From: Saccharopolyspora montiporae
GTDB lineage: Bacteria; Actinomycetota; Actinomycetes; Mycobacteriales; Pseudonocardiaceae
DNA length: 64,000 nt
Direction: 5' to 3'
NCBI RefSeq assembly: GCF_015209505.1
Contig: NZ_JADEYC010000007.1
Span: forward strand, 248,001-312,000
A model generated the notes under the pieces. That model was not told the origin of the DNA. It was given only the letters and a program-made list of their open reading frames with translations, and searched no databases. This document shows, piece by piece, positions 37,027-45,224 of this stretch. The first letter of the stretch is position 1; the number at the start of each line of letters is the position of its first letter. The position numbers were made by a program, and so were the translations under genes.

Positions 37027-38036
37027 GACCACTCCGGGAACGCAACCAGGCCGCGATCGGCGCAATCTTCCTGGTCATATTGCTGGCAGGGACCTACGTG
37101 GCGTTCTTCGCCGAGGACCTGTTCAGCGGCAACCGCTACACAGCGGTTTTCCGCGAGTCGGCCGGGATCGCCGCCGACGACGACGTGCGAATCGCCGGGG
37201 TCAAGGTCGGCGAGGTCTCCGACGTGTCGTTGCGCGGCGACCGGGTGGATGTTCAGTTCAGCACGGACGGCTCGTGGCTGGGCGAACGCACCGGCGCTTC
37301 CATCGAGATCAAAACGCTGCTGGGCGACAAGTACCTGGCGCTGACTCCGGAAGGGCGCGGGGAACAGGATCCGGACGCACCGATCGGGCTGGACCGCACC
37401 CGGTCGCCGTTCGACGTCACCGATGCCCTGCACGAGCTCTCCCGCACGGCCGACGACATCGATTCGGACCAGCTTGCGCGGAGTTTCGAGGTCATCTCGG
37501 ACACCTTCCGCAACACCCCGGAGCACGTGCAGGGCACGATCGACGGCTTGTCCCGGTTATCCGAGACGATCTCCTCGCGGGACGAGGAGTTCGCGGCGCT
37601 GCTGGCCAACACCCGGCAGTTCAGCGGCATCGCAGCCGAGCGCAGCGAGCAGGTGCAAAAGCTGTTCGCCGACGGCAACCAGCTGCTGGCCGAACTGCAG
37701 ATCCGCGACGAAGCCATCCACCGGCTGCTGCGCGGGACCGAGGATCTGGGCAACCAGTTGCGCGGTGTCGTCGGCGACAACCAGGAGCAGCTGCGTCCCG
37801 CGTTGCAGGAGTTGGACCAGGTGTCCTCGCTGCTGCAGCGCCAGCAGGACAACATCTCGCAGGGCATTCGCGAGATGGCGCCGTTCATCCGCGTGTTCAA
37901 CAACACGATCGGCAACGGTCGGTGGTTCGACGGCTACCTGTGCGGAATCATCCCGCCGCCGCTGCTGAACGAGCTGCTCACCGTCAACCCCGAGGGATGC
38001 GTACCGCCGAACCCGGACACCGGAGGTGGATCATGA
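37023..38036 (+). CDS. mceC: MceC of mce4-like operon
   Basis: This 337-residue protein's ATG overlaps the mceB TGA. It has N-terminal helix AAIGAIFLVILLAGTYVAFFA, MCE domain AGIAADDDVRIAGVKVGEV near 49-67, then coiled helices. It ends YLCGIIPPPLLNELLTVNPEGCVPPN. It is one of six tube subunits. Confidence 0.9.
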   Translation: MRPLRERNQAAIGAIFLVILLAGTYVAFFAEDLFSGNRYTAVFRESAGIAADDDVRIAGVKVGEVSDVSLRGDRVDVQFSTDGSWLGERTGASIEIKTLLGDKYLALTPEGRGEQDPDAPIGLDRTRSPFDVTDALHELSRTADDIDSDQLARSFEVISDTFRNTPEHVQGTIDGLSRLSETISSRDEEFAALLANTRQFSGIAAERSEQVQKLFADGNQLLAELQIRDEAIHRLLRGTEDLGNQLRGVVGDNQEQLRPALQELDQVSSLLQRQQDNISQGIREMAPFIRVFNNTIGNGRWFDGYLCGIIPPPLLNELLTVNPEGCVPPNPDTGGGS

Positions 38037-39265
38037 TCCGGCGGAACAGGCGCAGGCTGCTGCTGGCCGTCGCCCTGCTGACCACCGCCGCGGTGGTGGT
38101 CTCCGGTGCGGTCTGGTGGACCGCGAGTGCGTCCCGGGCCACCTATACCGCGGTGTTCCCGAAGGCGATCGGCGTGCACCCGGGTTCGAAGGTGCGGGTG
38201 CTCGGCGTCGAGGTGGGCACGGTGGACGACGTCCAGCCCGCGGGCGAAGTGGTGCGCACCGAGCTTTCCCTGGATTCCGGTGTCCGTATCCCGGCGGACG
38301 CGAGCGCGGTCGTGGTGGCACCGAGCCTGGTCAGCGACCGCTACGTGCAGCTGACCCCCGCGTACACCGGCGGACCTGAACTGCCCACCGGCAGTGAGTT
38401 CCCGCTGGAGAGGACCTCGACGCCGGTGGAGATCGACGATCTGTACCGCAGCGCCGACGACCTGGCCACGGCGCTGGGACCGAACGGCGCCAACGAACGC
38501 GGCGCGGTCTCCGACGTGCTGGACACCGGTGCGGCCAATCTTCGGGGCAACGGCAAACCGCTCAACGAGACGATCCGCGACCTCGGCGAGGCAGCGGAAA
38601 CAATGCAGAACTCGCAGGGCGACCTGTTCGGCACCGTCCGCAACCTCGACGAGTTCACCGCGGCACTGGCGCGCAGCGACGACCAGATCCACGAGTTCCA
38701 CGGCCGGTTCGCCGATGTCGCCGGCAGCCTGGCCGACGACAAGGAACAGCTCGGGACGGCGCTGGAGACGATGTCCGGTTCGCTGGACGAGGTCAACCGC
38801 TTCGTCGGCGAGAACCGGGGGCTTCTGGAATCGAACGTGAACAAGCTCAGCGAAACCACCAAGGGCCTGGTCGATCAGCGCGCCGCGATCGCGGAGATCA
38901 TCGACGTGGCCCCGTTGGCGGCGTCGAACTACATCAACTCCTACGATGCGGCGTCCGGAACGGTGGCGGTGCGGCTGAACCTCAACGAGTTCACCTATCC
39001 CCCGGTCACGATGGTGTGCCTGCTGATCGAACGAGCCACGCCGAAGGAGATCCCCCCGGCGCTGACCGACATCTGCAAAGACCTGGGCCCGGCGATCGAC
39101 GATGGCCTCGGCGTGCCCCCGCCGCACGACATCATCAAGTCGAACGCGCAGCCCGCTCAGCCCGACGAGTCCGACCCGTCCGACGAGTCCGGTATGCCGC
39201 TACCACTGCTGGATGCCGTGGAGCAGCAGCGCCGCGACGAGGAGCTCGGGGATGGTCCGCGATGA
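38033..39265 (+). CDS. mceD: MceD of mce4-like operon
   Basis: This 410-residue protein starts at MIRRNRRRLLLAVALL, an ATG overlapping the mceC stop. It has an MCE domain with HPGSKVRVLGVEVGTV near 49-64 and the MceD-type SLVSDRYVQLTPAYTGGPEL. The C-terminal domain is longer than in the first operon's MceD and includes a Pro/Asp-rich tail. It is coupled to the lipoprotein gene. Confidence 0.9.
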   Translation: MIRRNRRRLLLAVALLTTAAVVVSGAVWWTASASRATYTAVFPKAIGVHPGSKVRVLGVEVGTVDDVQPAGEVVRTELSLDSGVRIPADASAVVVAPSLVSDRYVQLTPAYTGGPELPTGSEFPLERTSTPVEIDDLYRSADDLATALGPNGANERGAVSDVLDTGAANLRGNGKPLNETIRDLGEAAETMQNSQGDLFGTVRNLDEFTAALARSDDQIHEFHGRFADVAGSLADDKEQLGTALETMSGSLDEVNRFVGENRGLLESNVNKLSETTKGLVDQRAAIAEIIDVAPLAASNYINSYDAASGTVAVRLNLNEFTYPPVTMVCLLIERATPKEIPPALTDICKDLGPAIDDGLGVPPPHDIIKSNAQPAQPDESDPSDESGMPLPLLDAVEQQRRDEELGDGPR

Positions 39266-40455
39266 GAGCGCGCAGACGGGTTCCTGTCCTGGCGCTGGTC
39301 GCCGGCGTGACGCTGAGCGGGTGCGGTTCGGGCGGTCTCTACGATGTTCCGCTCCCGGGCGGGGCGGACCTGGGCGAGCAGCCAGACCGGGTGATCGTGC
39401 ACTTCACCGATGTGCTCGACCTGGTGCCGCAGTCCAGCGTCAAGGTCAACGACGTCGCCGCCGGCCGGGTGGACAACATCGGCCTGGCCCGGGACGGGCG
39501 CACGGCTGTGGTCACCTTGCTGGTCGCCGATCAGGTCCGGCTGCCGGAAAACGCCGAGGCGCGGCTACGCCAATCCAGCCTGCTCGGTGAGAAGTTCGTG
39601 GAGCTGGCGGAACCCGTTGCGGAACCACCTCGCGGCGAGCTTGCGGACAACGCGGTGATCGGCGTGGAGAGCACCAACCGCAACACCCAGATCGAGGAAG
39701 TGCTGGGGGCGTTGTCGGCGCTGCTCAACGGCGGCAACGTCGATCAGCTGAACACGATCGTCACCGAACTCAACTCGGCGATGTCCGGCAACGAAGCGGA
39801 ACTGCGCTCCCTGCTGGCCCATGTGGAGCACCTCACTGCCCGGTTGGACGGCCAGCGCGGCGACATCACCCGTGCCATCGACTCCCTCGACCGGCTTTCC
39901 GGCGAGTTCAACGCGCAACGCGACAAGCTCGACGAGGGCCTGCGCGATCTGCAACCGGGACTTCAGGTGGTCAACGAGCAGCGCGACCAGCTCGTGGCGA
40001 TGCTCGCCCAGCTCGACCGACTCTCCGGGTTGGCGGTGGACACCGTCGACCGCAGCAAGGAGGACATGCTCGCCAATCTGCGGGCGCTCGGACCCACCCT
40101 GCAGAAGCTGCAGGAGACCGGGGAGAACCTGCCGCGCGCGATGGAGTTCTTCGTCACCTACCCGTTCCCGCCGGCGGCGGTGAACACGCTGCGCGGCGAC
40201 TACTTCAACGCCGATCTCACGATCGACCTCGATCTGAGCACGATCGTGGAAAACATGCTCACCAACCAACCGCCTCCGGGAACCCCGCCACCCGACGACG
40301 GAGCGGGCGAGGAGTCCGAACCGAACGCGGAATCTCCGGGTGAGCCGGATCTCCCGCTGCCACTGCACGGCAATCCCGGTGACCCTGCACCACCGCGCCC
40401 CGAACCGCCGGAGCGGGACGCCGGTGGGCTGCTGGACCCGTTCGGAGGTTCCTGA
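39262..40455 (+). CDS. mceE: MceE of mce4-like operon, lipoprotein
   Basis: This 397-residue protein has the lipobox VTLSGC, acylated Cys at about residue 21, then an MCE domain (VPQSSVKVNDVAAGRVDNI near 54-72, RQSSLLGEKFVELAEP) and a helical domain. The Pro-rich tail (about 330-397) includes PPPGTPPPDDG. This is the LprN-type subunit of Mce4 systems. The open frame upstream of the ATG has no homology. Confidence 0.9.
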   Translation: MRARRRVPVLALVAGVTLSGCGSGGLYDVPLPGGADLGEQPDRVIVHFTDVLDLVPQSSVKVNDVAAGRVDNIGLARDGRTAVVTLLVADQVRLPENAEARLRQSSLLGEKFVELAEPVAEPPRGELADNAVIGVESTNRNTQIEEVLGALSALLNGGNVDQLNTIVTELNSAMSGNEAELRSLLAHVEHLTARLDGQRGDITRAIDSLDRLSGEFNAQRDKLDEGLRDLQPGLQVVNEQRDQLVAMLAQLDRLSGLAVDTVDRSKEDMLANLRALGPTLQKLQETGENLPRAMEFFVTYPFPPAAVNTLRGDYFNADLTIDLDLSTIVENMLTNQPPPGTPPPDDGAGEESEPNAESPGEPDLPLPLHGNPGDPAPPRPEPPERDAGGLLDPFGGS

Positions 40456-41699
40456 TGATCACCCGCTGGATGCGACTGCAGCTCGTCCTCTTCGTGGTCA
40501 TCGCCGCCACAGGGGTGGTCTACGTGGGCGGCAACTACGCCGGGCTGGACCGGTTGTTCGGGGGAAACGGCTATTCGATCGTGGTGCCGTTACCGGAATC
40601 CGGCGGGATCTTCCCCAACGCCGAGGTCACCTACCGCGGCGTGGCGGTGGGTCGTGTCCAGGACATCCAACTCACTGAGACGGGGGTCCGAGCTCAGGTG
40701 CGCATCGAGGACAGCGCGCCGCCGATCCCGGCGGCCACCGATGTGGTCGTGGCCAACCGGTCGGCCATCGGCGAGCAGTTCCTGGATCTTGAGCCGCGCG
40801 ATGGTGGGCCGCCGTACCTGGCCGATGGCGCCGAATTGCGCCACCACCAGCCACGACTGCCGCCGCCGCCGGAGCAGCTGCTGACCAGTCTCGACGGCCT
40901 GGCCTCCAGTATCCCGCAGGATTCGCTGCGTACCGTGCTGGATGAGGGGGACGCCGCCTTCCGGGGCGTCGGGCCGCACCTGCAGACGATGCTGGACAGC
41001 GCGCATTCGCTGACCCAGGAGGCCACCGACAACCTGCCGCAGACGAAATCGCTGCTCGCGCAGGGTCGTACCGTGCTGGAGACGCAGCAGCAGGATGCCG
41101 ATCAGATCCGCCGATTCAGCAGCTCGGTCAACGAGGTCGCCGGTGAGCTCTCCGACTCCGACCCGGCGGTGCGCGGCCTGCTGGCCCAGGCACCCGAAAC
41201 CGCCGAGCACGTGGACCAGCTGCTGCACAACTCCGGGTCGGAGCTGGGCGTGCTCACCGCGAACCTGCTGACCACAACGCAGATCACGTCGAGCCGCACC
41301 GACGCGATCGAGCAGATGCTCGTGGAACTGCCGGTGATGACCGCGTTCACACCGGGCATGACCGATGACGAAGACACCGGGCACCAGGCTTTCGTGTTCA
41401 ACTACGGTGATCCGGTTTCCTGCACCGAGGGGTACGAAGGTACCCCGCGTCGGCCGGCGAACGACCTCACCCCGGCGCCGACGAACTTCGACGCGCACTG
41501 CGCGGAACCGCCGGACAGCGAAACCGGGGTCCGCGGTTCGCAGAACGCGCCGCGCGGCCCGGAACCAGAGGCCGTGCCGGAACCACCGCCTCCGCAGTTG
41601 CAGGGCCTGCGTGAGGCCCGGCTGCCGGGGCCGATCAGCGGAGTCGATCCCGGCCGGGATCCGCGGAACATGGCAGAGCTGCTCGGACTCGGCGAGTAA
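40455..41699 (+). CDS. mceF: MceF of mce4-like operon
   Basis: This 414-residue protein's ATG overlaps the mceE TGA. It has a membrane helix near residues 6-25, an MCE domain with ESGGIFPNAEVTYRGVAVGRV near 47-67, and a helical domain. The tail is Pro/Glu-rich, with PRGPEPEAVPEPPPPQLQG. It is the last of the six MCE subunits. Confidence 0.9.
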   Translation: MITRWMRLQLVLFVVIAATGVVYVGGNYAGLDRLFGGNGYSIVVPLPESGGIFPNAEVTYRGVAVGRVQDIQLTETGVRAQVRIEDSAPPIPAATDVVVANRSAIGEQFLDLEPRDGGPPYLADGAELRHHQPRLPPPPEQLLTSLDGLASSIPQDSLRTVLDEGDAAFRGVGPHLQTMLDSAHSLTQEATDNLPQTKSLLAQGRTVLETQQQDADQIRRFSSSVNEVAGELSDSDPAVRGLLAQAPETAEHVDQLLHNSGSELGVLTANLLTTTQITSSRTDAIEQMLVELPVMTAFTPGMTDDEDTGHQAFVFNYGDPVSCTEGYEGTPRRPANDLTPAPTNFDAHCAEPPDSETGVRGSQNAPRGPEPEAVPEPPPPQLQGLREARLPGPISGVDPGRDPRNMAELLGLGE

Positions 41700-41722
41700 G
41701 CGCACGACGAACAGGAGATCAC

Positions 41723-42268
41723 GTGTCCACATCGGACACCGGACTCAGCGGTCCGGAATCACGGCGACGGCGCCTGCCCGTGCTGCTGCTGGCGGGCGTC
41801 GCGGTGCTGTCGGCAACCGCTGCCGGTCTCGCCGCCACATCCTGGGCGAGCGCGCTCGGCGATGCCGACCTGGCCACCGGCCATGCCCGCGACGAGGTGC
41901 TCCGCCAAGCCGGACACCGGCTCGTGCAGATGAACACGCTCGATCACCGGCGTGCTGCCGAAGACCTGGACCGGTGGCAGCAGCAGGTGACCGGTCCGTT
42001 GGCCGAGGAGGTCGCCCGCAACCGGGAGGACAACGTCGCGGCGATGGAACGAGCCGGTACCACGACCACCGCCGAGGTGCTGGATTCGGCGGTCACCGAT
42101 ATCGATCCCGATGCCGGGGAAGCGACCGCGATGGCGGCATTGCAGGTGACGGTGCGCGCCGAGGGGAGCGAGCCGGTGACCAAACGCAGTCGGATCCAGG
42201 CTGAGCTCACCAAGGTCGACGCCGACTGGAAGCTCAGCGGAGTGCACGTGGTGGGCGTGTCGAGCTGA
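41723..42268 (+). CDS. Mce-associated protein 1 of mce4-like operon
   Basis: This 181-residue protein starts at a GTG with CAGGAGA upstream. One membrane helix (LPVLLLAGVAVLSATAAGLAATSW, about 18-41) is followed by an NTF2-like extracytoplasmic domain of Mam type ending DWKLSGVHVVGVSS. It matches the Mce4-associated membrane proteins (Rv3493c/Rv3492c type) that support transporter stability. Confidence 0.85.
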   Translation: MSTSDTGLSGPESRRRRLPVLLLAGVAVLSATAAGLAATSWASALGDADLATGHARDEVLRQAGHRLVQMNTLDHRRAAEDLDRWQQQVTGPLAEEVARNREDNVAAMERAGTTTTAEVLDSAVTDIDPDAGEATAMAALQVTVRAEGSEPVTKRSRIQAELTKVDADWKLSGVHVVGVSS

Positions 42269-42290
42269 CCGGAAGCAGGAGAACGCAATC

Positions 42291-43040
42291 GTGGCAACGA
42301 AGCCATCCGGCCGGCGACACGTCGCCGGCCGTCCCCGGAACACCCGCGCAGGTGAACCCGAGCGGCCCGAGAAGCCGTCGGCCGCAAGCGCGACCGCGCA
42401 CACCCACCGGGATGCCGAGTCTCCCGGTTCCGCGGATCCGCCGACGGATGCCGACCCTTCGGCGGTCGGAGTCCGGTCGGGCGCGGCCCGGTTGCGCTAC
42501 CTTCGCGGGCTCCGACCCCGGTTTCGGCTACAGCTTCCCGGGCAGCGCACTTCGATCGTGCTGCTCAGCGTGCTCAGCGTGCTGTGCGCGGGAGCTGCCG
42601 CGGGGTTCGGCGTGGCCGCGCACGGTCTGCGCTCGGGCGCTTCCGAGAACCAGGCGCTGGTGGACGGACGGGCTACGCAGGCCGTCGTGCAGCAGACTTC
42701 CGCGGCGGTCCGGACAGCGTTCTCCTACAACCATGCCGACCCCGCCGCCACCCGCGAGCAGGCTCAGCAGGTGTTGATCGGCGATGCGGTGCAGCAGTAC
42801 AACGGGCTGTTCGGGGAGGTGGAGCGGGTCGCGGTCGAGCAGGGGCTGCAGTTCGCCACGACGGTGCGTTCCGCGGGCGTGACGCGGCTGGTGGATGATC
42901 GCGCCGAGTTGCTGCTGTTCGTCGACCAGCAGGGCGTGCGCGCCGAAAGCCCCGAGCGGCGCTCCGGTTCGGCACAGTTGGGCATCACCGCACAGCGGGT
43001 CGGTGCGGAATGGAAGATCAGCCGGATCGAGGTGCTCTGA
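42291..43040 (+). CDS. Mce-associated protein 2 of mce4-like operon
   Basis: This 249-residue protein has a disordered, charged N-terminal region (1-80), a helix (TSIVLLSVLSVLCAGAAAGF near 86-105) and an extracytoplasmic domain ending AEWKISRIEVL, the same closing pattern as the other Mce-associated proteins. The GTG start is 22 bp after the previous stop. It closes the transporter operon. Confidence 0.85.
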   Translation: MATKPSGRRHVAGRPRNTRAGEPERPEKPSAASATAHTHRDAESPGSADPPTDADPSAVGVRSGAARLRYLRGLRPRFRLQLPGQRTSIVLLSVLSVLCAGAAAGFGVAAHGLRSGASENQALVDGRATQAVVQQTSAAVRTAFSYNHADPAATREQAQQVLIGDAVQQYNGLFGEVERVAVEQGLQFATTVRSAGVTRLVDDRAELLLFVDQQGVRAESPERRSGSAQLGITAQRVGAEWKISRIEVL

Positions 43041-43087
43041 CCCCTCCCCGACCGACCGCGCGGCGCACGAGGTCGACCGGCCGGTTC

Positions 43088-43669
43088 TCAACCACGTCGA
43101 CTCAATATGAGGTCGGCAGTGCTGGTCAGCCGCTCGGCGACCCGGTCGTAGGTCGTGTACCCCATCCCGGCGTGCACCATCGCGCCGATCCAGGCGAACT
43201 CCAGCGCGTTGAGCACGTCATCGTCCCCGTCGTCGCCCAGCGCGGCCGACAACCGGTCCCGGATGCCCATACCGATGCGTACCCGCAGGTGTTGCACATC
43301 CGGGTCGTCGCCGAGCATGGCGTTGGTGCAGGCCAGCGCGAGCGACGCTTCATCGGCGACGAGCAGCGCGACTTCGCGGAGCACTCCCCGGACGCGGGCA
43401 TGGACCTCGCGGGGCTCATCGGCAACGGGCGGGAGCGCCTGCAGCCGCCGCCAGAACACTTCGGCGATCAGATGGTTCTTCGAGGAGAAGTACGTGTAGG
43501 CGGTTGCCGGGGCGACGCCCGCGCGGGAGGCCACATTGCGCACGGTCATCCCGGAATAACCCGCAGACCGCAGCTCCTCCACCGCGGCTTCGGTCAGCCC
43601 GCGGACGGTGTCGGCTTGGCGCGAGTTCAACCGGCGGCGGGTGGACTCGTTCGCGAGATTCTCGGACAC
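43088..43669 (-). CDS. TetR-family regulator, candidate master of the 18-bp operator
   Basis: This 193-residue protein starts at VSENLANESTRRRLNSRQADTVRGLTEAAVEELRSAGY. The HTH is MTVRNVASRAGVAPATAYTYFSSKNHLIAEVF. A GTG at 43669 is chosen because a promoter TTGTTG (43701-43706)/17 bp/TAGTGT (43678-43683) places the transcript start at or next to it, so the mRNA would be leaderless; GTG at 43681 is the alternative. An 18-bp operator overlaps the -10 and start codon, implying tight autoregulation. It is not visibly a KstR. It sits between the mce4-like operon and the fadD19/kstD genes. Confidence 0.85.
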   Translation of the reverse strand: MSENLANESTRRRLNSRQADTVRGLTEAAVEELRSAGYSGMTVRNVASRAGVAPATAYTYFSSKNHLIAEVFWRRLQALPPVADEPREVHARVRGVLREVALLVADEASLALACTNAMLGDDPDVQHLRVRIGMGIRDRLSAALGDDGDDDVLNALEFAWIGAMVHAGMGYTTYDRVAERLTSTADLILSRRG

Positions 43670-43706
43670 GCGTCTGGACACTACTCCAGGAAACGGTCGG
43701 CAACAA
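43663..43706 (-). promoter_or_regulatory. Autoregulatory promoter/operator of the TetR gene
   Basis: The 18-bp element CGGACACGCGTCTGGACA occupies 43663-43680, overlapping the GTG start and the -10 box TAGTGT (43678-43683, minus strand). The -35 TTGTTG is at 43701-43706 with a 17-bp spacer. The geometry equals the promoters at 30175 and 32443. Confidence 0.7.
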
Positions 43707-43818
43707 CAACGGGCGCATGCAGCTCCTGCGCACGCTCGCAGCGTACGACCTCCCGGAGTACTTCCCGGGCCCCGGGGTCTGGACAACTGATCGGGTTTCC
43801 GCCAAACTCCGAGTCCGA

Positions 43819-43836
43819 TGGACACGTGTCCAGACA
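43819..43836 (+). promoter_or_regulatory. 18-bp operator TGGACACGTGTCCAGACA upstream of unknown gene
   Basis: The element contains the perfect 14-bp palindrome TGGACACGTGTCCA plus the GACA arm. It lies 150 bp before the GTG at 43969 and 150 bp from the divergent TetR start. An AACATGTT core (43846-43853), the inner part of a KstR box, follows but lacks the flanking T and A. No clear -10/-35 pair was identified here. Confidence 0.6.
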
Positions 43837-43968
43837 AATATTCGCAACATGTTCACGCCTCCGCACCGGCATCCACCGCGGTCCCAGGCGCGGAGCGACC
43901 CCGTTCCCCCCGACGACAGCCCACCACCACCGCGCCGCGCAGCGCGGCGCCGGAAATCGGAGGACGCG

Positions 43969-45192
43969 GTGCGATCTCGGTACGGCACCCTGCAGCACGA
44001 CCAGCTCGCCGTTCTCGTCCCGGAACTGCTGCTGGCCGGACAACTCATCGACCGCTCGGCGATGGCCTGGTGCATCTCCGCCTTCGGCCGCGAAGAGATG
44101 ACCCGGATCGCCATCGAGGAGTGGATGGCCGCCAGCCCCATCTACACCCGGCGGATGCAGCGCGCGCTGCAGTACGAGGGCGATGACGTCCTGACCATCT
44201 TCAAGGGCCTGCAGCTGGACATCGGCGCTCCCCCGCAGTTCATGGACTTCCGCTACACCGTGCACGACCGGTGGCACGGCGAGTTCCACCTGGACCACTG
44301 CGGCGCGCTGATGGACGTGGAACCGATGGGCGAGCGCTACGTGCGCGCCATGTGCCACGACATCGAGGACCCGACGTTCGACGCCACCGCGGTGGCCACG
44401 AACCCGCGCGCCCAGGTGCGGCCGGTGCACCGGCCGCCGCGCGTGCCCGCCGACCGGAACCCGCACTGCGCCTGGACGGTGATCATCGACGAAGCGCACC
44501 CGCCGGTGACCGAATCCGAAGGCTGCCTGCGGCTGCAGCGCAGCCGGGCGGCGGACGTCGAGCTCGGCGCGATCGACCCGGCGCAGGACGGTGCCTGCGA
44601 CTACACGGGCCCGCTGCGCAGCGACGTCGACTTCGCCGCGTTCTCCCATTCGGCGCTGGTGCGCATCGCCGACGAGGTGTCGCTGCAGATGCAGCTGCTC
44701 AACCTCGGTTTCGTGCACGCCGTGCACCGCAGGACCGGGCCGGAGCAGGCCCGCGAGATCTGCGCGAAGCAGCTGCTGGGCATCGCGGGCATCGCCGCCG
44801 AGCGCCTGCACCGCGCCCTGCGGCTGCCCGCCGACGCCGATGCGGCGTTGCGCGTGCTGTCCCTGCACCCGCTGCTGAACCCCGCGGCGTACGTCACCGC
44901 CGAGGTCACCGACAGCGCGCTGCACGTGGACCCGGGCCCCGCGCACGAGGACGGGGCGTGGATCACGCTCTGCGGCCCGGACGATCCGGCGCCGCTGCAG
45001 GCCGTCGTGCGCGCCGTCGACCCGCACCTGGACGTCCGGGTCGACGGCGACGCCTCCGCGTGGACCGCGCGGGTGGTGCGCAATCCGGCCGCAGCGCCGG
45101 AGTTCGACGAGGTCGCGGTGACCCGGGTCAGCAGCGGAGCCGGGTTCACCTTCCAGCCGCGCCGCTCGCTGCCGATCACCCCCGCGCGCTGA
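43969..45192 (+). CDS. Conserved protein of unknown function in steroid cluster
   Basis: I do not recognise this 407-residue protein. GTG 43969 is chosen because CGGAGGA lies just upstream and the region before it is Pro/Arg-rich junk. Visible features: LLAGQLIDRSAMAWCISAFGREEM near 17-40 and IDIGAPPQ-type sequence. Then HGEFHLDHCGALMDVEPMG (about 103-121) and AMCHDIEDPTFDATA (about 127-141), where His, Cys and Asp could bind a metal. NPHCAWTVIIDEA follows. There is no signal peptide or membrane helix. It precedes the FadD19-like ligase by 32 bp, probably in one operon, and its promoter carries the 18-bp operator. The role is probably lipid catabolic, but unknown. Confidence 0.75.
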   Translation: MRSRYGTLQHDQLAVLVPELLLAGQLIDRSAMAWCISAFGREEMTRIAIEEWMAASPIYTRRMQRALQYEGDDVLTIFKGLQLDIGAPPQFMDFRYTVHDRWHGEFHLDHCGALMDVEPMGERYVRAMCHDIEDPTFDATAVATNPRAQVRPVHRPPRVPADRNPHCAWTVIIDEAHPPVTESEGCLRLQRSRAADVELGAIDPAQDGACDYTGPLRSDVDFAAFSHSALVRIADEVSLQMQLLNLGFVHAVHRRTGPEQAREICAKQLLGIAGIAAERLHRALRLPADADAALRVLSLHPLLNPAAYVTAEVTDSALHVDPGPAHEDGAWITLCGPDDPAPLQAVVRAVDPHLDVRVDGDASAWTARVVRNPAAAPEFDEVAVTRVSSGAGFTFQPRRSLPITPAR

Positions 45193-45224
45193 ACCGCAGC
45201 CGGCACAGTGGAAGGAAGCGATCC

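Noticed and set aside
43843..43856. CGCAACATGTTCAC as a KstR box
   Set aside because: Only the AACnnGTT core is present; both outer T and A are absent, so it is noted but not called.
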